Shown one piece after another: positions 21,187 to 32,951 of a stretch of DNA of 64,000 nucleotides. Below the pieces are notes generated by a model that saw only the letters and a list, made by a program, of their open reading frames with translations, did not search any database and was not told where the DNA came from. Position 1 is the stretch's first letter. The number at the start of each line of letters is the position of its first letter. The translations under genes were made by a program, and so were the position numbers. This DNA comes from Lactifluus volemus. Its lineage: Eukaryota; Basidiomycota; Agaricomycetes; Russulales; Russulaceae. Location of the stretch: positions 1-64,000 of the forward strand of contig WTXI01000209.1 of NCBI GenBank assembly GCA_022376515.1, in the 5' to 3' direction.

Positions 21187-22234
21187 ATGTCTGGATACAA
21201 GAAATTTGCCATTATTGGCGCCGGTGACCTTGGCATGTACGTCGTCCGTCAGTTCTTGGAGGAAAAGGCTGCCGGAACCGTCGATGAAATCGTCGTCCTT
21301 ACCCGTCAAGTAAGCCCATTCCGACCACAGGCTGTTTTTTTGCAAGGGTTCAGACACTTACCGCGTACTGATTGACCACGGTAAGCGCAGGAGTCGAACA
21401 CGACTATCGAGGGCGATGTCAGAGTGGTCCCGGTCGACTATTCCAGCAGAGATTCTATCAGGGATGCACTGATTGGCGTGGACGTCGTTATCTGCACGAT
21501 TTCGGGGGAGGTCATCGATCTACAGAGAATAATTATAGAAGCCGCGAAAGAGGCTGGTGTCCAGCTATTTCTCCCCTCGGAATTCGGAGGGGCAACAGAA
21601 GGGGAAACAGAGGGGGTGTTCGGCGAGAAGGCCGACATTCAGAGGCTGCTGATAGATTTGGACTTGCCTTATGCTTCGTTCTATACGGGTCCATTCGCGG
21701 ATTACCTCTGGGCATCGTCTGTCTCGTATCACCTCTGTCCGCGGTTCGTGGAGTTGACCCCATCCCAGGTACCTATACCTTGACATCACAAGTGGGCATG
21801 TGTCCGTTGGAGGCGATGGCAATACGAGGATCTCGTTTACCTCTAGAAGCGACATAGCTCGATACCTCGCTTACGTCTTGACCCAACTACCCCCAGAAGA
21901 ACTGAAGAATCGTTCCTTTGCCATAGAGGGAGATGCGAAGGTATGTAATTAGTTGGTCATCTGGCACTACCGCACGGCGTCTGACAACGACGGCAATCTG
22001 AAACAGTCATTCAACGAGGTATTCCAAGCATACGAAGCGAAAACAGGCAAGAAGTTGCAAGTCACTTACATACCGCTCTCCGTGTTTGAAGCAAGGCTGG
22101 CCCCCAACCCCAAAGATATTCCTGCTTTCCTACACGTATTCTGGGCGACTGAGGGTCCGTTCCCGCGAACGGACAATCACCTGTATCCCGACTGGAATCC
22201 ATCCCCTGTGATTGACAACGTTCCAGTTGCGTAA
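21187..22234 (+). CDS. NmrA-like / isoflavone-reductase-like NAD(P)-binding protein
   Basis: 285 residues from exons 21187-21309, 21391-21725, 21769-21940 and 22007-22234 (phases agree; intron 2 is only 43 nt). The N-terminus MSGYKKFAIIGAGDLG has the Rossmann GxGxxG turn (G-A-G-D-L-G). Next come VVICTISGEV and the SEFGGATEGE segment, where this atypical short-chain family usually has its SEFG motif. VSVGGDGNTRISFTSRSDIA and the C-terminal TDNHLYPDWNPS are typical of fungal NmrA/isoflavone-reductase-like proteins. Such proteins bind NADP(H) and act either as reductases or as redox-sensing regulators; the substrate cannot be told. It is the first intact single-copy gene after the duplicated region. 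Confidence 0.85.
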
Positions 22235-23587
22235 AGTGATGATGGGAAAAGAATCGTTTCATATATTTCGTGATCATTAGCGGATCGCTGATGTTTGTAT
22301 ATGGTCCTTGGCAAAGGCGTTGGTGAAGATAACCTGAAGGATTGGGTTACATAGAGTTGATCTTGTATTACTCATGGCTTTGATGTGTCCATCCTGCAAC
22401 AATGTCTATGTTCCCTTACAACGCTGCCGCGAATCGCAGGACTTTTCTCGACCTTGGTCAGATCCACGTGTGAGCGCAGTGTCTTAAGCACCGAAGATAT
22501 TGGTTCCCAGGCCGTCAAAAATATGACAACTCTATCAGGGAGTGTCGGACAAGGGATGGCGAGCCAGAGTCTCGCCGTTGATCAATTCAACTACTAGTAG
22601 GAAAATGCCGGCGATATCCTCGGCAACGTTGCTTGCTTGCTAGAGCCACATCGTCCTTTTGTCATTACAAGTGAAGAGACGATAAGGAACGTAAAAACAC
22701 ATTTTAACCTACAGATTACCTCTCTGTCGTTTGAAATCGTAGCCCAAAATCCCAGTCACACGGCGAGCGTGAAGACAAAATGCGGAGCGCACTTTTTCAG
22801 ACACCTAGACGCCGTTTATGCTCTCTAGCGGCATGAGTTACATGCTTTACATCATCTATTCGAAGGACAATAGATGACATGGACTCGCAATGGGATACGC
22901 CAATTTCGTTACGCGGGGCCCCGGGAAGGTGTTGGGTCAAGAGGAAGACGCGAGCACTTGAACGAATCCATAAGGTTTACGGCGCGCGCTAGTATGCGGC
23001 TTGTGTATGTAGCTTCGCCCACTCAGAATAAGGTGGCGCTTTCCAGTGCGGTCCGGGGCTTCCTGAAACGGGGGTGAAGTCGCTGGTAACCCTAGGCCAA
23101 CTAAAAAATAAGGTCAGCCAAAACCAAGGGTCAAAAGGCATAACAAACTACAAGGTGGGCGCGGCGCCATCGTATCGTATCGTCCTCCGGAGGAACAGTC
23201 CTGCTACGCTGATGCCACACTGATCCGCGTTGGTGCCAAAAACGCGCAACAGGGTTTGTATCGCTGTACCGAGTTACCTTCCATTTCATCAAAAAAAATG
23301 TGATTCTGATCGTAAAAAAACTGGGGTATTATGCTACACCCAAGGTAATCACCAGCGCCAAAATTGATCACTGGCATACGCCCAACGCCAGATACACACA
23401 CAGCCACCGTAACCCATCCGGCGAGTCACCAAGGACACTACGCCACGAAAAGAAGACTTAATCGCCTTACAGTAGGCAAATCGGAAACCGTAAGTTCACA
23501 CAATACCAGAAATATATGACGGTCACGGCCCAGTCTGAACAAAGCACTGGCAGGACAACAGTCGAGCCATCTTGCATACAATTGATT
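22235..23587. other. Intergenic, no recognised feature
   Basis: 1.35 kb between the convergent reductase-like gene and the NLR-like gene. Short open frames only, no conserved motif, no clear repeat. It should contain both 3' untranslated regions. Confidence 0.5.
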
Positions 23588-26500
23588 CTATTCAGATTGA
23601 TAATGTACTGTAGCCCAATCTAATCCACATGCAAAATTAGAGAGATCAAGCCGTGTCTCATGTTTGCCTGCAATCCAGATAGTGCTAGGTCTATGAAGGC
23701 ACGGCCTATGTAGCACGGGAATCCAAAGCACAAGTTCGTCCTCTTCTCCATATACCCAACCATCACCGTTGATTAAGGATTGGTCCGTAAATTGATTCTT
23801 AATATTTTCGGTTGCGGCCTCGACCACATGGATTGTGCCGTAGTCTGAGGCTGAGGGAGTATGCTGTCCATCTGGTGAGTATGCAACAGATGTGTCTGAA
23901 TGGGTGCGTCCAGTAAACGGGCCCACTACAATCAGTCCTGTTGTGGCATTCCACACCCGAATCGTGTGATCAGAAGAGGCCGATGCGATACGCTCCCCAA
24001 CTGGTGAGAATGCAACAGATGTGACGTATTCGGTGTGTCCAGTAAACGGGCCCGCTACAATCAGTCCTGTTATGGCATCCCACACCCGAATCGTGCGATC
24101 ATGCGAGGCCGATGCGATACGCTCCCCATCTGGTGAGAATGCAAAAGATCTGACCCAATCGGTGTGTCCAGTAAACGGGCCCACTACAATCTGTCCTGTT
24201 GTGGCATTCCACACCCGAATCGTGTGATCAGAAGAGGCCGATGCGATGCGCTCCCCATCTGGTGAGAATGCAACAGATCTGACGGAATCGGTGTGTCCAG
24301 TAAACGGGCCCACTACAATCTGTCCTGTCGTGGCATCCCACACACAAATCGTGCAATCTCCCGAGGCCGATGCGATACGCTCCCCATCTGGTGAGAATGT
24401 GACAGATGTGACGTAATCGGTGTGTCCAGTAAACGGGCCCGCTACAATCAGTCCTGTTATGGCATCCCACACCCGAATCGTGCGATCAGAAGAGGCCGAT
24501 GCGATACGCTCCCCATCTGGTGAGAATGCAACAGATGTGACCCAACCGGTGTGTCCGGTCAGTGGGCCTGTTACAGTCTGTCCTGTTGTGGCATCCCACA
24601 CACGAATCGTGCAATCTCCCGAGGCCGATGCGATGCGCTCCCCATCTGGTGAGAATGCAACAGATCTGACGTAATCGGTGTGTCCAGTAAACGGGCCCAC
24701 TACAATCTGTCCTGTTGTGGCATCCCACACCAGAATTGTGTGATCCTCCGAGGCCGATGCGATACACTTCCCGTCTGGTGAGAATGCAATAGATGTGACT
24801 TCACTGGTGTGTCCAGTAAACTGTCCCGCCACAATCAGTCCTGTTGTGGCCTCCCACACCCGAATCGTGTGATCATCCGAGGCCGATGCAATACGCTCCC
24901 CGTCTGGTGAGAATGCAACAGATGTGACCCAATCGGTGTGTCCGGTCAGCGGGCCTGTTACAATCTGTCCTGTTGTGGCATCCCACACCCGAATCGTGCG
25001 ATCAGAAGAGGCCGATGCGATACGCTCCCCATCTGGTGAGAATGCAACAGATCTGACGTATTCGGTGTGTCCAGTAAACTGGCCCGCCACAATCTGTCCT
25101 GTTATGGCATCCCACACCCGAATCGTGTGATCATGCGAGGCCGATGCAATACGCTCCCCATCTGGTGAGAATGCAACAGATGTGACCAAATCGGTGTGTC
25201 CGGTCAGCGGGCCTGTTACAATCTGTCCTGTTGTGGCATCCCACACCCGAATCGTGTGATCCTCCGAGGCCGATGCGATACGCTCCCCATCTGATGAGAA
25301 TGCAACAGATGTGACCCAACCGGTGTGTCCAGTAAACGGGCCCACTACAATCTGTCCTGTTGTGGCATCCCACACCAGAATTGTGTGATCCCCCGAGGCC
25401 GATGCGATACACTTCCCGTCTGGTGAGAATGCAACAGATGTGACCAAATCGGTGTGTCCGGTCAGCGGGCCTGTTACAATCTGTCCTGTTGTGGCATCCC
25501 ACACCCGAATCGTGTGATCAGAAGAGGCCGATGCGATACGCTTCCCGTCTGGTGAGAATGCAACGGAGCTGATCGAATTGGTGTGTCCAGTAAATGGGCC
25601 CGCTACAATCTGTCCTGTTGTGGCATCCCACACCCGAATCGTGTCATCTCTCGAGGCCGATGCGATACGCTCCCCGTCCGGCGAGAATGCAACACAAAGG
25701 ACCCAGTTGTCATGTGCCTCAATCGCCATTTCCAATGCAGGCCAATGCGACAACTGCCCGCGTTCCAGCGTCAATGTCCGAGGGAAATGGGGAAGGTATT
25801 GTTTCCGGATCTGGGAAGAGGCTGGCGCGAAAGGCAAAGCAGAGACGTAGATATGTGGTGCACTTCTTGCCACCGCCATTCCGAAATACCGCACGAATGA
25901 AGATGCATCCTTCACCAATCCCAACAGATTCTTCACTTCCGTGTGCGAGCCCTATTAAGATTTCACGCACAATCACTACGTGTCATATTGAATTATGCGG
26001 TGTACATACCTCTCGCCGCATCCATACCAACAGGGATGACAATGCTCGTGAAGCAAGGGCCACACTCTTTTTGATGCTAAGCACTTCCAGCCAAAACAGA
26101 AATTTTGTCTCCAAGAGCGATCGAAGCTTTTTGAAGATATCTTGATCGAAGGCAAGATGGTCCAAATGATTGCCCCAGTGAAAACAAGCATATGGTAGAG
26201 CAGACGGAACATATTTGGCGATTCGAGATTCTAAGTCTGGGACTTCGCTGTTAGCGAGATAGGATGACTCGAGTTTGCAGATGTTGAATTTGAGGCTATC
26301 GAGCATTAAACCAAGGCAAGAATGTGCCAAATGATGGTGAGCATCCGCAAGATCCACATAGAACACGTTGCTCGTGTTACTCGTCAGGAAGTCACGGAAT
26401 GAGGTGTGGAGGGGAAGGATGGGACGCGTTTGATCTGATGCAGTAACGTTACTCAGTAGCGAGCCAAGGCGGCGGAGAATTTTAAGAACAAGATTGGAAT

Positions 26501-29219
26501 CTTCGGCGTGAGCAGTGGGTGCCTGCCGTCGCAGGGCAATTAAAGAATTGATGGAGAGGGGTTCTATCGCAGCAAAAAGCTGACCCATGATGGACCGAAA
26601 AAGATCCCGTGCTTCATCACGTTTGAAGTACTCTTGGAGAACTTCTTCGTATAACTTATCCAACAGACCTTGTCCATCGAGACCTCGAGAGCGCCCCAAC
26701 AAGCGCCGTACACATTCGTTGTCGCTAAGGCCAAGATCGTCACTGCTGTTTATGAACCCACACGCAACGGCTGCCCACTGGAACAGGCCCTCTGACGCCT
26801 TCATTAATTTGCTACCATGGTCTTTGAAAACGTCCTCGTGGAGCTCTTTCCGAAGATACAAGCCAATATCTTGTGTCGTATTGGCAGCCAGTTGGGCGTC
26901 GTCCATGTACAAGGTACGGACGGACTGTGCGTCGGCAAACGCACGTTCGATGCCATCTTCCGACCTCGAGGTGATGAGTACACGGAAGTTTGGCGGAAGG
27001 TCGATGAGATGTTCGGCAAGGAATGTGTGTAGTCCATTCTTGCCGATGGTGACACCACTCTCATCCAAGCCATCGATGACGATGAGGATTGGATTACCAG
27101 GTCGTAGGCTCTTGAGTGGTTCGAGGAGGAGCCAATCAAAAAGTCTACGATAATCTCGGGTGGTACGAAGAGACGAATTCCCCGTAATGGCCCTCCTGAG
27201 GCCAAGCTTGAACGGAGGATAGTGATCGGAGAGGTCACGGGCAAGCGTCGTAAAGAAATGATAAGCTTCATCCTTGGGTTGCTCCGCCCGCAAAAAAGCA
27301 ACATAAGAACCAAGATACGTCTTGTCGAAGTGAAGTGCAATCTCGTGTGCAATTGAGGACTTTCCTGTCCCTGCTTGGCCAAGGAGAACGAGGCCACGTT
27401 CAGATTCGGGATTCTCGACCCATTTGATGATATGATGCAAGAAATCTTTGCGTGTGCCCTGGTGACAGCCTTTCCTATCGTTGAACCGCCATCCTCCCAA
27501 AAAAATGCTTTCTCCGATTACTGCATCCAATTCTGTGTTCCTCTTGTCAAACCGATGATCAACGATCTTGGGACTATCAGAATGACGCACCGGTTTCTGA
27601 TGCTAGGTTCGACATATCAGTTACCTGTGATCTCACGTCATTCCGAATTTCAGGGACAGCAGCATCAGAGGTGCTAGCGACATGTGTGGGGAATTTTTCT
27701 CGAAGCTCTCGTAGTCGGGTGAGGGTCCCGCGGAGGCGTTCGACATCTTTCGAAGCCTGCTTTCCTGGAAATCACATGTTGATAATGAGCAATGAGAGGG
27801 GTCAGGACGACGTACCGACTTGTACATGCTTTGTCGCAAGCGGCCCGGTAAACGCGTACGATTTGATAAATTTGGCACATTCTGAGACACACTGTAGCAT
27901 CTCATCGAGAATTTTTGCTTGCGTAGACGCCGGCTGGATGTTCCTCAAAACATCCGCCTCGTTTGTAAATTCGAACACATCTAGCATCGCCTTAAATGAT
28001 GTTCGGACGTTGTCGTCACGCCGTAATTGGTGTACCGAAGTCTGCCAGCGAGCCAAGAAAAAAAATAGGTGAATGTTCCATATCATCCAACAAGGCAAGG
28101 ACACGCACCTCAGGAATATTGGCGAGCTCAGTCCATGCCAAGCTGGCACGCTGAGGGGCAGCAATTAGCTCTGTGAATAGTAGAGAAAAAAGGTATGGGA
28201 CATACTTCTTTGACGGTTGGACTGACGGTATCCATCACCTGCTTCATAACGTTAACGGCACTTCTCCACGCTTTCATTGTATCCATAGCTTCCTCAGCGG
28301 AATCGGGAGGATGCGACATCCCTGTCTGGTTAGCTGCCACTGCTCCCACTAACACAGAAGTACCGCTCTCAATGAGAGTATCATCTGTCCTGGACAAATG
28401 AGATATAGCAGCGGTCGCTGTGGTGATTTGCGCGGCTTCAGCGTCAGATTGGACAATAGGAGGCGTAATGCCCCCTTCAGCGACAGGGTTGTCCATTCTG
28501 AGATTCGGGGTGTTGACTGTCGTTGTCCGAGAGGAACTTGCGTTTGATGACACCGTGATCGTTAAGACTGTGGCCGGCTCTTTTGCCTGTCTAGGTTGTC
28601 CGTCAGCACTGTCGAAAACAATGCCGAGTTCTACATGTCGGGTGTTCAGCCAGAACCATGAGTAAGAAATCCAAAAAATCATGAGACGAACCGCGAGGTG
28701 GTTCACAGGCTATCCTCTGACTTCCGATAAGGATGTCATTCGGTTTGGTCCTTTCCGCATACAGAGATACTTTGATATGAGAGTGCGGTCGAACAGCGCT
28801 GCTGGAGACCTCAGCTGCAAATAGAAATAAAAACAAGAGATTTTCCCACAATACGTCGAGGTCGAGATTCTCATTCCATTCTACGTGATTCCCGCTTCTC
28901 TGCACAGATCGTGTCCGCTTCGTTGTTGCCCCGTAAGTCACAGTGACATAAAACTTTCTCTTTCTCCCGAGGAGGGTCTTGAGACGTGGAAGGTTGCGCG
29001 CTCCGACCACTGGCGGGGGGAAAGAGATTCAGTACCTCTCAGAGTAGAGCATGATCGTAAAGGTACGTACCAGTAACCCGGAGCGGATGTGACGTTTCGG
29101 TGACCTGAGCACCGCGGCCGGGCCTGATGTCGGAGATTTGAGAACCTGAGCTGTAATAATGGTTAACACAGCGGGAGATATCGAGGATAAGAGACTTTGG
29201 CATACGGATCCGGGGTCAT
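23588..29219 (-). CDS. C2-NACHT-WD40 NLR-like protein (HET-E/HET-D type)
   Basis: Large multi-exon gene. Start ATG at 29219; first exons 29219-29206, 29150-29071 and 29009-~28850 encode a C2-like domain (RVTVVGARNLPRLKTLLGRK, then a second half with HIKVSLYAERTKPNDILIG). A linker of 300 or so residues follows (~28640-27650). The NACHT domain (27590-26010) has Walker A GQAGTGKSS, Walker B ILIVIDGLDES and the sensor RVLITSRSE. An intron (26009-25952) joins it to the last exon (25951-23588). That exon carries about 15 WD40 units of 43 residues and a C-terminal cap (LVLWIPVLHRPCLHRP). The family includes fungal heterokaryon-incompatibility and immunity-like STAND NTPases: the WD40 face binds a ligand, NACHT switches, and the N-terminal domain acts. 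Here the effector position is C2-like, suggesting membrane targeting. The product would be about 1,600 residues. Middle exon borders are approximate. The reading frame looks intact. Confidence 0.85.
23783..25717 (-). repeat. WD40 coding tandem repeat, ~15 units of 129 bp
   Basis: Units follow the pattern GHTxxVxSVAFSPDGERIASAS, x-D-x-TIRVWDATTGQIV. Fourteen are near-identical; the fifteenth (23783-23911) is degenerate (SVAYSPDGQHTPSASD). Differences concentrate at two residues after GHT (DL, GW, EY, DW, SE, DY, DS) and one before the conserved Asp (R, S, G, E, H, D). Confidence 0.95.
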
Positions 29220-29460
29220 CTGGGTAGCTTTCGAAGAGTATGAAAGAGAAAGACGCGTGTGAGAAGTTGGGAAAATTGCTGAGCCTCGAGGTAACCATGT
29301 GCCGTCTGCATTTGTCATCTAAGGCACATCGTGTTTGCGCCATCTCACGCTCAGTGCTAGGCATTATTATTGCAGCTATTAAGCGACATTGTAAGATACT
29401 TTACGATCCCAGAAAGAAAGGTCGACACGAGATAAAGTGTCAGTAAAAGACGTAAGTTAA
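29220..29460. other. NLR-like gene upstream region
   Basis: Only about 240 bases separate the NLR start from the acyltransferase relic. No clear TATA or other site is seen. Confidence 0.4.
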
Positions 29461-30331
29461 TCGCTGGCGACCGTGCGACAGAGATCATAGGAATCTGGAT
29501 GAGTTGCAGCACAAAAATATGTTTCCACGTTTGAACAAATCAATTTCGCAAATTAAAAAAAAAAAAAACAGGAAGGTTGGACTGGAGCGTACCTGATCTT
29601 CTTGGTGACTATGGCCATGACCAGTTCGTGGGCCGCCGCGGAGAGAAGAAAAGTGGCCAACGTGGCACGCGAGCGCGAAAATTGGTACGAGCCGATCGTC
29701 GACGCGGTTGTACACGTGCTTGTTCCACTTTCAAGAGAACTCACCCCAAGAAGTTGAGTTCCACTGTGACCGTACTAAGCACCAAATTGGAAAAAAAAAA
29801 GTGGTGGCTAGTTACCCAGTCTTCATAAGAGCCGCGATCGGCGAAACTATATGTTCTAAAAGTATCTTATCAGTCACGGTGTGGCTCTGTACCACGACTT
29901 GACGCACCAAATGTGATGTAGAATAAAAGCAGACACGCTAACATGAATGGCAGCGACAAATCTAGCCAAGTCCTCATGAAGGATTTCTCCGAGTTTAAGG
30001 TAAAATAAGGGTCGCATTCTGCGGGCAACAAAATTCAAATCATGAACATTTAATGCAGCGACCAGGACGAACCTCTGTGTGCGGGGAAACCCGAGTTCAA
30101 ATACGAGCGATGAGATAAGTTGATAAACTGCAAAATTTTTGAAAACATTCATCCTGGCGGCCTTGGGTGTGCTTCTCCCAGCTGTGGCCATTCAGCAGTA
30201 TATTCTTGTTCAATTTTGTAGGTTTGCATAGTCACACGAGCTGCATGGGTGAGGGAGAAAAGTAGTTTATTTTGTTGTGCCTCATCGGTGGCATGGTGGA
30301 GAATGGAGTGAGCTGTCTGACGCGTGAGCAA
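29460..30331 (-). pseudogene. MBOAT acyl-CoA:sterol/diacylglycerol acyltransferase (ARE/DGAT1 type) pseudogene
   Basis: The minus strand keeps scattered family hallmarks in the right order: a fragment with SSLVFELGFPRTQR (~30110, the YELEYPRT region), FADRGSYEDW (~29835, usually FADRxFYxDWWN), WNSTSWGEFS-stop-KWNK (~29775-29735), YQFSRSRATLATFLLSAAAHELVM (~29695-29620; contains the catalytic H-E-L motif), KKIR, and after an intron VLQLIQIPMISVARSPAI (~29515-29465). The damage is an in-frame TGA where Arg is usual, a frame change after WNKHVY and a missing 3' end. The living gene would be an ER multi-pass enzyme that esterifies sterols or diacylglycerol. Confidence 0.75.
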
Positions 30332-30374
30332 GCGCAGGATTATGTAACAGGCACCGCATTAGCTGTCAAAGTGA

Positions 30375-30640
30375 GCAGTCGTAGAGTGTTAGTAGATTTA
30401 CATATAAAAAAGAAGCCTTGTTTCTAGGTCTATGAAGGCACAGCCTATGAAGCTTGGAAATCAAAAAAACGTCTTTTCCACACATCCAACCGTCACTGTT
30501 GAATAAGAATTGGTCCGGGCCGTAAAGCGATTTTCGATATCTTCGGTTGCGATCTTTCGCCATACGAATCATGGCGTAGTCCGAGGAGGCTGAGGTAGTA
30601 TGATGCTCATCCGGGAGAGAATGCAAGAGGTGTGGCCCGA
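30375..30640 (-). pseudogene. NLR-like (WD40) C-terminal remnant
   Basis: Nucleotide similarity to 23680-23885, the C-terminal cap of the intact NLR-like gene, for example GGTCTATGAAGGCAC near 30427 and 23690, and AATTGGTCCG near 30509 and 23785. Frames are broken and no WD40 units remain. It shows that a second, now deleted member of this family once stood next to a GH45 locus. Confidence 0.7.
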
Positions 30641-30649
30641 ATAGGTGTG

Positions 30650-31260
30650 TCCTTTACGCATCACAGTGGCTGCGCGGCCAAGCCTGGTAAACCTTCGCTA
30701 CGGTTTTTATGGATGCTCCGTGGGATCCACAACGTTCCCCTGATGGCTTGTAGTCAAACCGCGAACGTCTTCTCAGTAGCGATAAGCCAGGTCACATACG
30801 GTGCCTCTCTAGGCAAGAGTGAGGGTGACGTTTGCGGGGGCGCAGCTCCAAGAGTCAATGTGACTGGCCTCCCTTTGACGGAAATCAGCGATTAATGGTT
30901 GTGACCAGAACTCGCGCCAACTCAACCAGTAACTTTCGGCGCGGAAGTTCAGTGTGTGTGATTCGTTTCCCTTTCTTCCGTGTTATAAGGCGTGAGGTGA
31001 TGAAATAAAATCGATTGTAGCTTTGATCTGTTCGAGGAATTGGGTGTGACCCGCAGAGCATTTTTCTGTGGACGGCGCGAAGGTGATTGGTGCTTTTGAT
31101 CGGAAAATACGAAGTATCTTGTCTCCATTGGAATAGAACGAGTCTATGACAAAAGCTCTGGGATAGCGTGTGCCTTGCCTTGTCGACTCTGGCCAATACC
31201 AGTAGTCTTTTCCTTGGCATGCACCTGCGACGCAGTTTTGGCTTATGTTAGGCACCTCAC
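30650..31260 (+). pseudogene. GH45 endoglucanase relic
   Basis: Plus-strand sequence aligns with GH45 copy B from the end of exon 1 onwards: intron 1 (GGTAAACCTTCGCTACGG), exon 2 start (TAGTCAAACCGCGAACG), then GACGTTTGCGGGGGCGCAG for the GDACGRC stretch, AGCTTTGATCTGTTCGAGGA for FDLCEE (Cys now Phe) and AAAATACGAAGTATCTTG. Exon 1 with the signal peptide is absent, the D-P-Y-S-P part is deleted and frames are broken. The 3' flank (31360-31850) continues as the same family flank seen after the other copies. Confidence 0.75.
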
Positions 31261-31857
31261 TCTGATGAAGGAGCGACGAGCTACAGCAAGGTAGTAAAGA
31301 GTTCGTGTTCCAAGTCGAAAACGGTATATGCATGGCACTAGGATAGTAATGATCGGGACATTGAGCGATGTCAAATGTGATTTTCTCTCGTTTCGAAGGG
31401 TGGTCCCTCAAAACCTATTATGCGCCGAATCATTGCTGGGTTAAGTTTTGGCCACTCGTAAACACTAGAGAGACGCCTGAGAAGGTAAAGGCAACAGCTT
31501 CTGGAACAAAGCTCACCCTCGACAAGGAACTCTATCTTCAAACAGCGACTGCTCCAATACCCGGCGGCGCCAATTTTCACGCCAACCGAGGTCGTAAACG
31601 CGCTCAGAGGATGGGATTGGATAAATGCGCTGTCCGTGCAGAGACTCGTGGCTATTCCCCTGCGTGGAAGGAATAACATGGACAGCAGAAGCACTTGCAG
31701 AAGAGACAAGCGTGTTCGAATACGGTATGCATACAAAGCGTCCTTTGGAAATCCGCGACGTCTTTCCAGTTTGGGCCACGCGGATGCGCTCCAGAGTCGT
31801 TTGCCCTCTAGTCACATCTGCCGCCACAGTGATAGTCATTGACTACAAGGATCTGCA

Positions 31858-32951
31858 TCAATCGGAGGTCAACATATAAAAGATGGAAATACGCACCACA
31901 GCAAATAGCCATAACAAGATTGAAGTGCCTATGAGGACTACTAGGCGAGCATGCGGTTGAGAAATGAGAGAGCCACTAAACCACGGTTCGGGGGTGCGCT
32001 GAGTCCGTAGCGTGCGGAAGCCGAGCAAGGTGCCGACAACCCAACGTCCTGGGGGCCCGCCAAATATTATCCACGAATACAGGCGATCCCACCAGACGTC
32101 AGTTGCCCAGGCGTCTGCATGTGACGCTGCCAGCGCGGCGATGACATGGATCCTTAACATCGGCAAAGTTGGCAGGCTAGCAAGAGGTACGGTGATTAAT
32201 GTTAAACCAAGTAATGCCAGAAAAGTTTTCAGTCGTTTCGTGGTAAGACAATTCCCCAGCTGACATGACAATGCATCAACAAACGACAATACGGACCCGA
32301 CATCGAACCACACTTACCCAAGGACAGTGGTGATCAAAACCTAGGCGGCACACGCCACACACAGAGCAGTGATGCGTTCCAGGCGGCTTCCAGCGCATCT
32401 TGCAATTATCCTTGACGCAGAAATCGAAACTTCCATCTGAACGGCATTCGAAAGGCTCAGTGACGGATTGAGGCTCAGGTGCCATATATGCGGGGATGCT
32501 GTGAGTCGTACGGCCTGAACAAGCGTGTAGATATACTGCGGCGAGGAGTGGGAAGAGCAATCCGACTGTCGTCATATAAACCGCTATGCTCGGGCTTTAG
32601 TCAGGTATCCAAGATGCTATCGGAATAAGACCGCTGACCTGCTAGCATGTAGCTTCCCTCATGACGGGCTAACCACCCAACTGAGGAAAGGAAGTCATTG
32701 GCAAAGATGTGAGAGACAAGAGGTTCAGGGCGCACCGCCAACTTCCAAAAGGGAGGTATACCATCCGAAACTTTTGGGAAATTCAACATAAAAGGAGAAA
32801 CTGCTTTTGGACTGTGTACGCACCCGATAATGGTGATAACAAGTGCTTGGATAGAAAACTCGAGTGCACGAGTCACCCTCCGTCGATAGTAATCGGGACA
32901 GTTGCGATGGGGTTGCATTGGTTCAGGGTTGTGATTTGCTGGCGGGAGCAT
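31858..32951 (-). CDS. DHHC-type protein S-acyltransferase
   Basis: 320 residues, three exons: 32951-32639, 32565-32318 and 32259-31858, phases in agreement. I chose the ATG at 32951; no in-frame ATG lies just upstream. The cysteine-rich domain includes CRSDGSFDFCVKDNCKMRWK, PPGTHHCSVCGVC, then GFDHHCPW at the exon 2/3 junction and LGNCLTTKR, with the catalytic Asp-His-His-Cys intact. Hydrophobic segments precede it (residues ~25-45 and 105-125) and follow it (FLALLGLTLITV; VVLIGTSILLWLFAVVRISI), giving four likely membrane spans. It attaches palmitate to cysteines of membrane-associated proteins at Golgi, ER or plasma membrane. It is shorter than many Pfa-type enzymes. Three decayed fragments of it occur upstream at 4400, 6740 and 14400. 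Confidence 0.88.

Noticed and set aside
23783..25717. Regular direct repeats as a possible CRISPR array or satellite
   Set aside because: The period is 129 bp, the units are fully coding and translate to WD40 repeats; the genome is eukaryotic.
24021..25850. Long open frames on the plus strand opposite the WD40 array
   Set aside because: They repeat with the 129-bp period and are shadows of the WD40 units.
25594..26145. 183-codon plus-strand frame
   Set aside because: Lies over the NACHT/WD40 junction and the first WD40 unit of the NLR gene on the other strand.
28195..28665. Plus-strand frames over the NLR linker
   Set aside because: The minus frame joins upstream and downstream exons with consistent phases.
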